A DNA stretch of 64,000 bases, from positions 62,001 through 126,000 of the forward strand of contig LJCX01000027.1 of NCBI GenBank assembly GCA_001298545.1, written 5' to 3'. Positions within the stretch are counted from its first letter, which is position 1. Each line of letters opens with the position of its first letter. Positions 41,195-49,953 of this stretch are shown here, piece after piece. Under the pieces are notes generated by a model. It was given only the letters and a program-made list of their open reading frames with translations. It did no database searches and had not been told where the DNA came from. Both the position numbers and the translations under genes were made by a program. Source of the stretch: Actinobacteria bacterium OV320 (lineage in GTDB: Bacteria > Actinomycetota > Actinomycetes > Streptomycetales > Streptomycetaceae).

Positions 41195-41710
41195 TCATTC
41201 GATCAGGTCCAGCGCCCGCTCCCAGTCGAACTCCTCGCCCCGGTCACGGTCGTAGGGGTACCCGAACCGGACGCCCATGCCGCGCAGCCGTATCAGACTG
41301 TCCTGGTAGGCGGGGTGGCTCGCGAGGGTCTCGTTCACACAGGGCAGGACCCCGAGCGGGACGCCCAGCCCGGAGACCTCGCAGAGGGTGCCCAGGGCGA
41401 GGGTGTCGGCGATGCCCGCCGCCCATTTGTTGATGGTGTTGAAGGTGGCCGGGGCGACGACGACCGCGTCGGGATCGGGGAACGGCCGCGGGTCGCCGGG
41501 GCGCCGCCAGGCGGAGCGGATCGGGCGCCCGGTCTGCGCCTCGACGGCGGCGGTGTCGAAGAAGCCGTTCATGGCGTGGGGCGTCGCGATGACGCCCACG
41601 TGCCACTCCCGTTCCTGGGCCGCGGTGATCAGCCTGCCGACGTCCGCGGCGATGCCGGCGGCGCAGACGACGACGTAGAGAAAGGGCGGCTGTTCGTCCT
41701 GTTCGGTCAC
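41195..41710 (-). CDS. flavoprotein of the PPC decarboxylase (HFCD) type
   Basis: The product is 171 aa. The Rossmann-like flavin fold is recognisable: VVVCAAGIAADVGRLI, VIATPHAMNGFFD, and the flavoprotein motif VVVAPATFNTINKWAAGIADTLALG. The latter corresponds to the PxMNxxMW region of EpiD/Dfp proteins but lacks the Met. Relatives decarboxylate phosphopantothenoylcysteine or peptidyl-Cys; this small stand-alone version has no clear substrate. It lies between the aldo/keto reductase and the NTF2-like gene on the same strand. Confidence 0.8.
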   Translation of the reverse strand: MTEQDEQPPFLYVVVCAAGIAADVGRLITAAQEREWHVGVIATPHAMNGFFDTAAVEAQTGRPIRSAWRRPGDPRPFPDPDAVVVAPATFNTINKWAAGIADTLALGTLCEVSGLGVPLGVLPCVNETLASHPAYQDSLIRLRGMGVRFGYPYDRDRGEEFDWERALDLIE

Positions 41711-41719
41711 CCGCGCACC

Positions 41720-42181
41720 CTACTGAAGCGGGAAGGGCAGCCCTCGTTCGGCCTCGGGGCGCGGGCCGTGGATACGGCGGTCCGCCTCCTCGATCGGCAC
41801 GTCGTCGATGCTCGCCTCCCGGCGGGTCATCAGCCCGCGCTCGTCGAACTCCCACAGTTCGTTGCCGTAGCTGCGCCAGCACTGTCCGGTCGCGTCACGC
41901 GACTCGTACTGGAAGCGGACGGCGATGCGACGGCCGTCGTGGGCCCAGAGGTCCTTGCGGAGCGCGTACTCGTGCTCGCGGGCCCACTTGGCGGTGAGGA
42001 ACTCGACGATCGCGGCACGTCCGGTGAGGAAGGTGTCGCGGTTGCGCCAGACCGAGTCCTCGGAGTAGGCGAGGGCGACCTTGTGCGGGTCACGGGTGTT
42101 CCAGGCGTCCTCGGCGGCCTGGACCTTGCGGGCCGCGGTCTCCCGGGTGAAGGGCGGCAGGGGTGGACGGGCGTCCGACAT
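41720..42181 (-). CDS. NTF2-like protein (DUF1348)
   Basis: The product is 153 aa from an ATG with AGGAG five bases upstream. The cone-shaped NTF2-like fold is suggested by AAEDAWNTRDPHKVALAYSEDSVWRNRD, VRFQYESRDATGQCWRSYGNELWEF and a C-terminal RREASIDDVPI. Function in this family is unclear (some members bind or isomerise small ligands). Two palindromic operators lie between it and a divergent TetR gene, so it is the most likely repressed target. Confidence 0.88.
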   Translation of the reverse strand: MSDARPPLPPFTRETAARKVQAAEDAWNTRDPHKVALAYSEDSVWRNRDTFLTGRAAIVEFLTAKWAREHEYALRKDLWAHDGRRIAVRFQYESRDATGQCWRSYGNELWEFDERGLMTRREASIDDVPIEEADRRIHGPRPEAERGLPFPLQ

Positions 42182-42206
42182 GGCGTCTCCTGAGCTCACG
42201 AACAGT

Positions 42207-42224
42207 GGAGAACGTACGTTCTCC
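42207..42224. promoter_or_regulatory. TetR operator 1, perfect palindrome
   Basis: GGAGAACGTACGTTCTCC is an 18-bp perfect palindrome, 26 bases from the NTF2-like start. Confidence 0.8.
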
Positions 42225-42242
42225 GGCTTGGCTGCTAACGTA

Positions 42243-42258
42243 GAGAACGCACGTTCTC
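42243..42258. promoter_or_regulatory. TetR operator 2
   Basis: GAGAACGCACGTTCTC is a near-perfect copy of operator 1, centred 35 bases away and 40 bases before the TetR start. Confidence 0.75.
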
Positions 42259-42297
42259 CCGTCAAGGAACCAGCAACCCGAGGAGCGGTGGTCGCCC

Positions 42298-42876
42298 GTG
42301 GACAGCGCAACGGCCCGTGAGCAGGCGCTCGACGCCGCGGAGAAACTGTTCTACGGGCGCGGCGTGCAGTCCGTCGGGATGGACGACCTCCGGGGCGCCT
42401 CGGGGGTGTCGCTCAAGCGCCTCTACCAGCTGTTCCCGGCCAAGGAGCAGTTGGTGGAGGCCTACCTGGAGCGGCGGGACGTGCGCTGGCGCGGGCTGCT
42501 CGCGGAGGCCGTCGCACGGCGGGAGGACCCCCGGGAGCGGATCCTGGCCGTGTTCGACTGGCTGGCGGAGTGGTTCGGCGAGCCGGACTTCCGCGGCTGC
42601 GCGTGGATCAACGCGTACGGCGAGCTGGGTGCGACCTCGGAGCGGGTGGCACGCCAAGTACGGGCGCACAAACGGGCGTTCCGCGAGTACCTCGGCGGGC
42701 TCGTGGCCGACGCGGGACTGCCCGACGCGCTCACCGGGCCGCTGTTCCTGCTGGCGGAGGGCGCGATGGTGACCGCCGGGATCAGTGGCGGCGCCGCCCC
42801 GGCGGCGGAGGCACGCGAGGCGGCGCGGCTGCTGCTGGGCCGCGGGCGGTCATCGGGTCGGGCCGGGGCCGGCTGA
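42298..42876 (+). CDS. TetR-family repressor
   Basis: The product is 192 aa from GTG. The N-terminal HTH is typical: AAEKLFYGRGVQSVGMDDLRGASGVSLKRLYQLFPAKEQLVEAYL. The C-terminal helical ligand domain contains DFRGCAWINAYGELG, found in a common actinobacterial TetR subgroup. It is divergent from the NTF2-like gene with two matching operators in between, so it should repress that gene and itself until a ligand binds. Confidence 0.92.
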   Translation: MDSATAREQALDAAEKLFYGRGVQSVGMDDLRGASGVSLKRLYQLFPAKEQLVEAYLERRDVRWRGLLAEAVARREDPRERILAVFDWLAEWFGEPDFRGCAWINAYGELGATSERVARQVRAHKRAFREYLGGLVADAGLPDALTGPLFLLAEGAMVTAGISGGAAPAAEAREAARLLLGRGRSSGRAGAG

Positions 42877-43181
42877 CCACCGGCCCTGCGACCGAGGAAG
42901 GACGCGTCGGGGCAGAGGTCCCGGCCTCCCTGGCGAACCCGCGCTCCCGGGCGTCGTCCCCCACGAAGACGCGCGCCTCGGCCGCCGAGGCAGGTGTCCC
43001 CCGCACCCCGCCGCGCCGGCGACCGCCCCGCCGAAGATGCCCGTCGAACATCCCCGTCGAAGATCCCCCGGCTGTCCTTGGCGCCCCGGTGCGCGAGGGC
43101 GTCGTCCGTGCACCGTTCCGGGAACGACTCGCGCAGGGCCGCCGCGGCCCGCTCCGCGTCGGCGGCACCCGGACCCGGGCC
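42877..43181. other. gene-free stretch between TetR and ferredoxin
   Basis: About 300 GC-rich bases. No frame shows convincing coding bias or homology that I recognise; a decayed gene is possible. Confidence 0.4.
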
Positions 43182-43385
43182 TCATCCCGCAGACTCGGAC
43201 ACCTTGATCGCGCCGACCGGGCAGGCCCGCGCGGCCTCCCGGACCATCGGGTCACCACCGCCGCCCTCCCGGCCGGGCAGCAGGGCGCTGAAGCCGTCGT
43301 CGTCCTGGGTGAAGACGCCCGGGGCGGCCAGCGCGCACTGGCCGGCGCCGATACAGACGTCCGTGTCGATGTGAATGTCCGTCAC
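43182..43385 (-). CDS. [3Fe-4S] ferredoxin partner of the P450
   Basis: The product is 67 aa. Three Cys occur as CIGAGQC and ARACPVG, with Gly/Ala where the fourth Cys of a 4Fe ferredoxin would stand; this fits the Streptomyces [3Fe-4S] type (Suaa/SoyB-like). The start is 9 bases after the end of the P450 gene, so the pair is co-transcribed. It delivers electrons from a ferredoxin reductase encoded elsewhere. Confidence 0.92.
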   Translation of the reverse strand: MTDIHIDTDVCIGAGQCALAAPGVFTQDDDGFSALLPGREGGGGDPMVREAARACPVGAIKVSESAG

Positions 43386-43394
43386 GCGTGCCCC

Positions 43395-44666
43395 CTACCA
43401 GGTCACGGGGAGTTCCAGCATCCCCTGGACGGTGTCGCCGGGCTTCCAGCGGACCTCCTCGGCGGGCACGGCCAACCGCAGGCCGGGGAGCCGCTCCAAG
43501 AGGGCGCCCAGGGCGATCTCCAGTTCCGCTCGGGCCAGGTTCTGGCCGAGGCACTGATGGATACCGAAGCCGAACGCCACGTGATGGCGGGCGGAACGGT
43601 GCCAGTCGAGGGTGTCGGGTGCCGGGTAGGCGCCCTCGTCCCGGTTGATCACGGACGTCGCGAAGACAACGCCCTCCCCCGCCCGGATCGTCGTCCCGGC
43701 CACCTCGATGTCCTCGGTGGCCTGCCGCAGCAGCCCGTCCGCGATGGACAGCAGCCGCATCAGCTCCTCGACGGCCGCGGGCAGCCGCGACGGCTCGGCG
43801 CGCAGCTCGGCCAGCCGCTCGGGGTGCCGGAGCAGGGTGTAGGTGCCCAGCGAGATCATGTTGGCGGTCGTCTCGTGGCCCGCGACCAGCAGGATCGTGG
43901 CCAGCGCGATCGCCTCCTCCCGGTCCACGGCGCCTTCGCGCACCTGCTCGTGGACCAGGGCGTCGAGGACCCGGTCGCCGGACGGCTCCGTCAGCTTCCG
44001 GTCGATCAGCGCGCCGAGGTAGGCGTCGAGCCGGTCGCGCGCCAGGCGCACCTCCTCCGGCACCCGGCTGCGCAGCAGCCGTCGCGACTGCTCCTCGAAG
44101 AACTCGTGGTCGGCGTACGGGACGCCGAGCAGTTCGCAGATCACCGTCGACGGCACGGGCAGCGCGAAGGCGTTCACGAGTTCCGCGGGCGGACCCTGCG
44201 CGAGCATCGCGTCGATGCGCTCGTCGACGATCCGCTGGATGGCCGGGCGCAGGGCGGTGGCGCGTTTGAGGGTGAAGTTCGCGACCAGCAGGCGGCGCTG
44301 GACGTGGTGCTCGGGGTCGTCGACGTTGAGCAGGGCCGCCCGGCGGTCGCGCAGCGCCTTGAAGCGGGGTGAGGTCGCCGGGTAGCCGGGGCGGGTGCGG
44401 TCGGTCGACAGGCGGGGGTCGGCGAGCAGGTCGCGGGCCGCTTCATGCCCGGTGACCAGCCAGGCGACCCGGCCGTCGTAGAGGGTGACGCGGGCCAGCG
44501 GACGGGAGTCCCGCAGGGAGTCGTAGGCGGCGGGCGGCTGATAGGGGCAGGTGCGGTCCTGCGGGAAGGCGACAGGAGCCGGCCCCCGCCTCACATCCGT
44601 CGGGCCCGTGGCGCCCGTCGTATCCGTGGTGTTGATCGTGTCCGTGGTGTCGGTCGTGTCCGTCAT
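43395..44666 (-). CDS. cytochrome P450, CYP105-like
   Basis: The product is 423 aa; the ATG has GAGG six bases upstream, while upstream in-frame starts lack an RBS. The N-terminus has a low-complexity Thr/Asp repeat (about 1-24). The I-helix reads LLVAGHETTANM, the ExxR motif lies in EELMRLL, and the heme loop is FGFGIHQCLGQNLAR. The style is that of CYP105 enzymes, soluble bacterial P450s that hydroxylate fatty acids, macrolides or xenobiotics. A ferredoxin gene follows directly. From remembered synteny it may correspond to CYP105D5. Confidence 0.92.
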   Translation of the reverse strand: MTDTTDTTDTINTTDTTGATGPTDVRRGPAPVAFPQDRTCPYQPPAAYDSLRDSRPLARVTLYDGRVAWLVTGHEAARDLLADPRLSTDRTRPGYPATSPRFKALRDRRAALLNVDDPEHHVQRRLLVANFTLKRATALRPAIQRIVDERIDAMLAQGPPAELVNAFALPVPSTVICELLGVPYADHEFFEEQSRRLLRSRVPEEVRLARDRLDAYLGALIDRKLTEPSGDRVLDALVHEQVREGAVDREEAIALATILLVAGHETTANMISLGTYTLLRHPERLAELRAEPSRLPAAVEELMRLLSIADGLLRQATEDIEVAGTTIRAGEGVVFATSVINRDEGAYPAPDTLDWHRSARHHVAFGFGIHQCLGQNLARAELEIALGALLERLPGLRLAVPAEEVRWKPGDTVQGMLELPVTW

Positions 44667-44966
44667 GGGTGACCTCGCAGACGAAGAGTGCGTCATGCCG
44701 ATCTTCATTAGATGCCCCGGGCACCTAGGGGACGACGCGCAGTTCGGCCAGATCGACCAATGGGGCGATTCGGCCGGAACCATTCGCTCCGAAGCGCCGC
44801 TCCCGGGGCGGCGGCGGGAAAATCGATTGCCGCCGCCCCGCCTTCACCCGCAGGATCCGGCCATGTCCACTTTCGACGCCCTCCTGCCGCTGACGCCCGC
44901 CACCGCCCTTCCGGCGTGCGGCCGACAGCAGCCCGGCCGTCCCCGGAGGCCCGATACCGCGCGACC
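44667..44966. other. divergent region between P450 and LysE-type gene
   Basis: About 300 bases containing the P450 promoter and the upstream region of the LysE-type gene. I see no clear operator; there is a CCCCGGGCACCTAGGGG stretch near 44715. Confidence 0.35.
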
Positions 44967-45590
44967 GTGACGGCCGCGCTCGTCGCGGGCCTGGTCGCGG
45001 GCTACGGCATCGCCGTACCCGTCGGCGCGGTCGCGACCTACCTCGTCTCCCTCGCCGCCCGCACCTCCCTGCGCACCGGCGTGTGCGCCGCGCTCGGCGT
45101 CGCCCTCGCCGACGGCCTCTACGCCCTGGTCGCCACGGTCGGGGGCGCCACCGTCGCCGCCGTACTGCGGCCGGCACTGACGCCGCTGCGCTGGGCTTCG
45201 GCGCTGGTCCTGCTGGCGCTGGCGGCGCGCGGCGCGGTGGCGGCCGTAAGCCAGTACCGGGCCCGGCGGCTCAGCACCCGGTCCGCGCCCCCTCCGCCGA
45301 GCCCGGCCCGGGCCTGTCTGAGCCTGTTCGGCATCACCCTCCTCAACCCGACGACCGTGATCTACTTCGCCGCCCTGGTTCTCGGCACCGGCGCCACAGC
45401 ATCCGTACGGCCCCTGGAACAGGGCGTGTTCGTGCTGGCGGCCTTTCTCGCGTCGGCGAGCTGGCAGGTGTCGCTCGCCGGCGGCGGCGCGCTGCTGGGC
45501 CGCGTGCTGACCGGGCACCGGGGGCGGTTGGTGACGGCGCTCGTGTCGAGCGCGGTGATGACGGTGCTGGCCGTCCGGATGATGACCTAG
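44967..45590 (+). CDS. LysE-family exporter
   Basis: The product is 207 aa from GTG. About six hydrophobic segments are present: VAGLVAGYGIAVPVGAVATYLVSL, ALGVALADGLYALVATVGG, and LFGITLLNPTTVIYFAALV with the conserved NP motif of LysE/RhtB proteins. It exports amino acids or similar compounds. The start is not well supported because GGAGG is 17 bases upstream; there is no better in-frame candidate. Confidence 0.8.
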   Translation: MTAALVAGLVAGYGIAVPVGAVATYLVSLAARTSLRTGVCAALGVALADGLYALVATVGGATVAAVLRPALTPLRWASALVLLALAARGAVAAVSQYRARRLSTRSAPPPPSPARACLSLFGITLLNPTTVIYFAALVLGTGATASVRPLEQGVFVLAAFLASASWQVSLAGGGALLGRVLTGHRGRLVTALVSSAVMTVLAVRMMT

Positions 45591-45697
45591 GAGGCCCCGG
45601 GGCGGATGAATCTCGCGGTCACTGGTGTTGAATCGGGGTGCGAGTCGGACGTACGTGGCGCGAACGACGCGGCGCGATGACGAAGGGGACGGATGTC

Positions 45698-46147
45698 ATG
45701 CCTCTCGAAGGCGAGTACGAAGCCAGCCCGACGCAGTGGGTGCGCGAGCAGGTGGAGCAGTACGAGCGCTCCGGCGGCACCGAGGGGACGACGCTGCGGG
45801 ACACGGGACTGCCCGTCATCCTGCTGACGACCCGGGGCGCGAAGAGCGGGAAGCTCCGCAAGACGCCGCTGATGCGGGTCGAGCACGACGGCCGCTACGC
45901 CCTGGTCGCCTCGCAGGGCGGGGCGCCCAAGCACCCGGTCTGGTACCACAACCTCAAGGCCGACACCTTGGTGGAGCTCCAGGACGGCCCCCTGAAGCAG
46001 GACATGACGGCCCGTGAGGTCACCGGTACGGAGAAGGCCGAGTGGTGGGAACGCGCCGTCGCCGCGTTTCCGCCGTACGCGGACTACCAGAAGAAGACCG
46101 ACCGGGAGATCCCGGTGTTCGTCGTGGAGCCCGCAGCCGGCAGCTGA
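45698..46147 (+). CDS. F420-dependent nitroreductase family (Ddn-like)
   Basis: The product is 149 aa from ATG; an ATG at 45677 is an alternative. The split-barrel motif reads LPVILLTTRGAKSGKLRKTPLMRVEHDGRYALVASQGGAPKHPVWYHNL, split here into LTTRGAKSGK (F420 phosphate binding) and GGAPKHPVWYHNL. C-terminal EIPVFVVEP is typical. The family reduces quinones or nitro compounds with F420H2 and protects against oxidative stress. It converges on the CDF transporter. Confidence 0.9.
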   Translation: MPLEGEYEASPTQWVREQVEQYERSGGTEGTTLRDTGLPVILLTTRGAKSGKLRKTPLMRVEHDGRYALVASQGGAPKHPVWYHNLKADTLVELQDGPLKQDMTAREVTGTEKAEWWERAVAAFPPYADYQKKTDREIPVFVVEPAAGS

Positions 46148-46280
46148 GCCGGCCTCCGCCCGGGCGCGGAAGGTGTCCCTCCGGGCGCCGTTCGAGCGCC
46201 CCGCGAGCACTCCTCGACGAGGTCGTAGAAAAATCTGTCTCGGAAAACGCATGACGGTGCTCTCACCGGGCACCCGACTG

Positions 46281-47372
46281 TCAGGCCCCGCCGCGTTCCC
46301 CCGTCGCGGCGGGGCTTTCCCCTGCCTCGCGCGCGCCGCGGTCGGTCACATCGAGGAAGATCTGGTCCGCCTCGGGCACCGTCGCCGCGATCGAGCGCTT
46401 GATGCGCACGGCGATCTCCTCGACCCGCTCGCTGTCCAGGCCCGGCATGAGGTCGACGCGGGCCGCCACCAGCGCCGCGTCGAGGCCCATCTTCATCGTG
46501 AACAGCGCTTCCACGCTGTCGATCTCGGGCTGGGCGTCGAGCAGCGCGCGGATCCGTGCCCCGGTCTCCGGGTCGGCCGCCTCGCCGATGAGCTGGTCGC
46601 GGGCCTCGCGCCCCAGCCGGTAGGCGACGTAGACGAGCAGCGCGCCGATCGCGAGCGAGGCGGAGGCCTCCCACACGACCTGCCCGGTCACCATGTGCAG
46701 GACCATGCCGATCGCGGCCAGGGTGACTCCGAGCACGGCGGTGCCGTCCTCGGCGACGACCGTGCGCAGGGCCGGATCGCGCAGGGCCGCGAGTCCGCCG
46801 CCCTGCTTGCGCACCTGGTGCAGGGCCCGCAGCAGTGAGGCGCCCTCGGCGAGGAAGGCGACGCCGAGCACGACCAGGCCGACCACATAGCCGCTGAGCT
46901 TCTCGTCGACGCCGGACCGCAGGGCCTCGACGCCCTGGAAGAAGGAGAAGCAGCCGCCCATGACGAAGATCCCCACGGCGGCCAGCAGCGACCAGAAGAA
47001 GCGTTCCTTGCCGTAGCCGAAGGGGTGCCGTGCGTCGGCCGGGCGTCGGCTGCGGCGCAGTGCGGCGAGGAGGAAGACCTCGTTCAGACTGTCGGCCACG
47101 GAGTGCGCGGCCTCCGACAGCAGCGCGGGCGAGCCCGCGAACAGACCGCCCACCGCCTTGGCCACGGCGATCACCAGGTTGGCGGCGAGCGCGACAAGGA
47201 CGGTGACGCGGGTCCTGCGGTCGGCGCTCGACGACGTGGCGCGGTCTCCTCTCCCTCGCGCCTTCTCCTCGGCCGCCCTCGCGGGGTTCGTTTCGACGCC
47301 CTGTTCGGCGTTCCGGTCAGCGGTCCGGTCGGCGGTCCGTGCGGTCCGGCGCTCTGAAGATGTCCCTGTCAC
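46281..47372 (-). CDS. cation diffusion facilitator transporter
   Basis: The product is 363 aa, from a GTG chosen near TGTSSERRTA; the first 55 residues are repetitive (RTADRTADRNAE) and poorly conserved. The CDF membrane core has SEAAHSVADSLNEVF (metal site HxxxD) and EDGTAVLGVTLA (second-site Asp). The cytosolic domain begins near TGARIRALLDAQPEIDSVEAL. It exports Zn2+, Mn2+, Fe2+ or similar by proton antiport. The stop overlaps a terminator hairpin. Confidence 0.85.
   Translation of the reverse strand: MTGTSSERRTARTADRTADRNAEQGVETNPARAAEEKARGRGDRATSSSADRRTRVTVLVALAANLVIAVAKAVGGLFAGSPALLSEAAHSVADSLNEVFLLAALRRSRRPADARHPFGYGKERFFWSLLAAVGIFVMGGCFSFFQGVEALRSGVDEKLSGYVVGLVVLGVAFLAEGASLLRALHQVRKQGGGLAALRDPALRTVVAEDGTAVLGVTLAAIGMVLHMVTGQVVWEASASLAIGALLVYVAYRLGREARDQLIGEAADPETGARIRALLDAQPEIDSVEALFTMKMGLDAALVAARVDLMPGLDSERVEEIAVRIKRSIAATVPEADQIFLDVTDRGAREAGESPAATGERGGA
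46285..46315. terminator. hairpin terminator at CDF gene end
   Basis: An 11-bp stem (GCCCCGCCGCG and complement) with a 9-base loop lies at the convergent gene ends and overlaps the last codons of the CDF gene. TTT follows on the plus strand. Confidence 0.75.
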
Positions 47373-47497
47373 CTTCGCCGACTGCCCAGGCAGGTCGGGC
47401 TCATACCGTGCCGTCGGCGGAAATCGGGGAACGCGTTCAGCAGGACATGCACGGGCACAGGACATGCACGAGAGCACGGATGCCAGCGGGAGGAACC

Positions 47498-48517
47498 ATG
47501 AGCGGCGGGGGCGACGGCAACAGCGCGTACGGCCACAAGGCGTTCCGGCGGTCCAAGAGTCACTTCACGGACCGGATCACCGCGGACGGCCGGGACGGCT
47601 GGCCCGTGACGGCGGGCCGTTACCGTCTGGTGGTCAGCCGTGCCTGTCCGTGGGCGAGCCGGGCGGTGATCTCCCGGCGCCTCCTCGGCCTGGAGGACGC
47701 CCTGCCGATGGCGATCGCCGACCCCGTCCAGGACGACCGCAGCTGGCGCTTCACCCTCGACCCGGACGGCCGCGACCCGGTCCTCGGCATCCGTTATCTC
47801 AGCGAGGCGTACGACCGCCGGGAGCGCGACCACGGGGACGGCGTCAGCGTGCCGGCGATCGTGGACGTGCCCAGCGGCGAACTGGTGACGAACGACTACC
47901 AGCAGCTCACCCTGGACCTCGCCACCGAGTGGACGGCGCTGCACCGTCCGGGTGCCCCCGACCTCTACCCCGACGGGCTGCGCGACGAGATCGACACGGT
48001 CATGGCCGACGTGTACGAGGACGTCAACAACGGGGTGTACCGGGCGGGTTTCGCCAGTGAGCAGGACGAGTACGAGCAGGCGTGCGCGGGGGTGTTCCGG
48101 CGGCTGGAGCTGCTGGCGTCCCGGCTGGCCCGGCAGCGCTACCTGGTGGGGGACACGATCACCGAGGCGGACATCCGGCTGTTCACCACACTGGTGCGTT
48201 TCGACGCCGTCTATCACGGCCACTTCAAGTGCAACCGCTGGAAGCTGACGGAGAATCCGGTCCTGTGGGCGTACGCCCGGGATCTCTTCCAGACGCCCGG
48301 CTTCGGCGACACCGTCGACTTCGATCACATCAAGCGGCACTACTACCGGGTGCACACCGGCATCAACCCGACCCGGATCGTCCCCCTCGGCCCGGATCTG
48401 GCCGACTGGCACGCCTCTCCCCACCGCGAGGAACTCGGCGGCCGTCCGTTCGGCACCGGGACACCGCCCGATCCGGTCCGCGTCGACGAAGAGGTCCCGG
48501 CGCAGGGACGACCCTGA
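47498..48517 (+). CDS. glutathionyl/mycothiol-hydroquinone reductase (ECM4-type GST)
   Basis: The product is 339 aa from an ATG with GGGAGG four bases upstream. The N-terminal thioredoxin-like domain has the catalytic CPWA motif (RACPWASRAV), and the GST C-terminal domain has YEDVNNGVYRAGFA and ADIRLFTTLVRFDAVYHGHFKCN. These enzymes remove thiols from conjugated hydroquinones. Streptomyces makes mycothiol and not glutathione, so mycothiol is the likely cofactor (inference). Confidence 0.92.
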   Translation: MSGGGDGNSAYGHKAFRRSKSHFTDRITADGRDGWPVTAGRYRLVVSRACPWASRAVISRRLLGLEDALPMAIADPVQDDRSWRFTLDPDGRDPVLGIRYLSEAYDRRERDHGDGVSVPAIVDVPSGELVTNDYQQLTLDLATEWTALHRPGAPDLYPDGLRDEIDTVMADVYEDVNNGVYRAGFASEQDEYEQACAGVFRRLELLASRLARQRYLVGDTITEADIRLFTTLVRFDAVYHGHFKCNRWKLTENPVLWAYARDLFQTPGFGDTVDFDHIKRHYYRVHTGINPTRIVPLGPDLADWHASPHREELGGRPFGTGTPPDPVRVDEEVPAQGRP

Positions 48518-48559
48518 GACCCCCATCCACGCAACACCGGAAGAAGGAGTGAGACACAC

Positions 48560-48856
48560 GTGGCCAAGAAGAGGAAACTCCCCCTTGTCTACAAGCCCGT
48601 CGGTTTCGTGCTCGGCTGGGCGAGCGGCGCCCTGGCGGGAGCCGCGTTCCGCAAGGCGTGGAAGGCGATACGACACGAGGACGACGCTCCGGACGCCCTC
48701 GACCGGGACCGCGGCTGGGGCGAGATCCTGCTGGCCGCGGCGGTCCAGGGCGCGATCTTCGCGGCGGTCCGCAGCGCCGCCGACCGCACCGGCGCCAAGG
48801 CGATCGAACGGTCCACGGGCGTGTGGCCGGCCCAGGACAAGGGCGGCCGGGACTGA
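48560..48856 (+). CDS. DUF4235 membrane protein
   Basis: The product is 98 aa from a GTG with AAGGAG ten bases upstream. Two hydrophobic helices (VYKPVGFVLGWASGALAGAAF and ILLAAAVQGAIFAAVRSAAD) flank an acidic linker, the DUF4235 pattern. It is an integral membrane protein of unknown role, found in many actinobacteria. It follows the hydroquinone reductase by 42 bases, so co-transcription is possible. Confidence 0.88.
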   Translation: MAKKRKLPLVYKPVGFVLGWASGALAGAAFRKAWKAIRHEDDAPDALDRDRGWGEILLAAAVQGAIFAAVRSAADRTGAKAIERSTGVWPAQDKGGRD

Positions 48857-48879
48857 GCGGCCCCACCGCGGCCCCACCA

Positions 48880-48922
48880 CGGCCCGGCCCTCCCCGGCAT
48901 CGTCCGGGTGAGGGCCGGGCCG
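48880..48922. terminator. bidirectional hairpin terminator
   Basis: A 12-bp stem (CGGCCCGGCCCT and complement), with a smaller inner pairing in the loop, lies between convergent genes. Confidence 0.75.
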
Positions 48923-48937
48923 CTCCCGTACCCGGCT

Positions 48938-49330
48938 TCAGCCCTGCTTCGGTGCCGTGGGGGGCTCGAGGCGGATGGTGAAGGAGTGGCCGGACGGGTC
49001 GGAGTAGCCGCGCTCCTCGTGCGGGCCGGGGGCACCCTTGGTCTCCAGGGGGCGGCCCCCCAGGCCCACGACCCTGCGTTCCACCTCGTCGAGGTCGTCG
49101 ACGAGGAAGTCCAGGTGGGCCTGAAAGGAGTTCTCGGGGCGGGGCCAGCTCGGCGGGGTCGCGTTCACGTCGCGCCGGAAGGCCAGCCGGGTCCCGTCGG
49201 CGCCCCTGATCTCCACCCGGTTGGCGGACGCGACGATCTCCTCGGCGTCCAGCAGCCCCTTGTAGAACTCGGCGAGCTTCTCGGGCTCGGCACAGTCGAG
49301 CACCACAACGCCCGCTTTCACCAGTGCCAT
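48938..49330 (-). CDS. VOC/glyoxalase-family protein
   Basis: The product is 130 aa from an ATG with GAGGAG eight bases upstream. Two beta-alpha-beta-beta-beta modules are seen (VVLDCAEPEKLAEFYKGLL, then HLDFLVDDLDEVERRVVGLG and RGYSDPSGHSFTIRL). Metal-ligand candidates are the His in AHLDF and His near the C-terminus. Typical functions are glyoxalase, dioxygenase or resistance binding proteins; none can be chosen from sequence. Confidence 0.88.
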   Translation of the reverse strand: MALVKAGVVVLDCAEPEKLAEFYKGLLDAEEIVASANRVEIRGADGTRLAFRRDVNATPPSWPRPENSFQAHLDFLVDDLDEVERRVVGLGGRPLETKGAPGPHEERGYSDPSGHSFTIRLEPPTAPKQG

Positions 49331-49359
49331 GTCGTCGTCTCCTCCGCGAGATCCGGCCC

Positions 49360-49380
49360 GGGGCGGGCGGGTCCCGCCCC
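49360..49380 (-). terminator. GC-rich hairpin between two leftward genes
   Basis: GGGGCGGG pairs with CCCGCCCC around a 5-base loop, between the FMN-type gene (upstream) and the VOC gene. It may attenuate readthrough. Confidence 0.5.
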
Positions 49381-49404
49381 CCGGACCTTGCGGATACCCC
49401 GGTT

Positions 49405-49869
49405 TCAGTCGGCCACCAGCCAGGTCCCGTCCCGCATCAGCTCCCGTCCCTGGATCTCGTTGGCCGCCCGCCAGGCCTGGATCCGCCCGGGGAGGACCCG
49501 GAAGTACAGGTAGGGCGCGGCCAGTTCGCGCGGGTCGAAGCCGGTCTTGCCCGCGAAGATCTCGGCGTCCTCCTCCGGCAGTTCGAGCGGCGGCACGGCC
49601 ACGGCGGTGCCCTCGATCATCACGACGTCCTGGGTCGGGCCGACGGCGATGCGCGCGACGCCGGTGGCCAGCAGGTTGCGGCCGGTGGGGCTGGTGGCGG
49701 GCGTGGCGAAGAGCAGGGTCGCGCCGTCCCAGACGAAGGAGAGGGGGACCAGGTAGGGGGCCGAACCGCCTTCGGCGGCCGTGGCGACCCACGCGTCGAC
49801 GTCGTGTTCCAGCCGGTGGAGGGTGTCGAGCTTGCGCTGCTTCGCGGGGCGTGCGGGTGCTGGCGTCAT
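49405..49869 (-). CDS. PNPOx-like FMN/F420-binding protein
   Basis: The product is 154 aa. The split-barrel fold of pyridoxamine phosphate oxidase-like proteins is suggested by LHRLEHDVDAWVATAAEGGSAPYLVPLSFVWDGATLLFATP and ARIAVGPTQDVVMIEGTA. Such proteins use FMN or F420 to reduce diverse compounds. No RBS is decisive. It is divergent from the DUF1304 gene. Confidence 0.85.
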   Translation of the reverse strand: MTPAPARPAKQRKLDTLHRLEHDVDAWVATAAEGGSAPYLVPLSFVWDGATLLFATPATSPTGRNLLATGVARIAVGPTQDVVMIEGTAVAVPPLELPEEDAEIFAGKTGFDPRELAAPYLYFRVLPGRIQAWRAANEIQGRELMRDGTWLVAD

Positions 49870-49953
49870 GGTTTCAGTCTGGCCGCCGCCGCCCGTTTCG
49901 CATCAAGAGCCCCACGCCGGGAGTTCGCGATTTCCACCGGCGACTGGACTTCC

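Noticed and set aside
42850..43258. Possible coding frames between TetR and ferredoxin
   Set aside because: Arg/Gly/Pro-rich on both strands with no motif or RBS; treated as gene-free.
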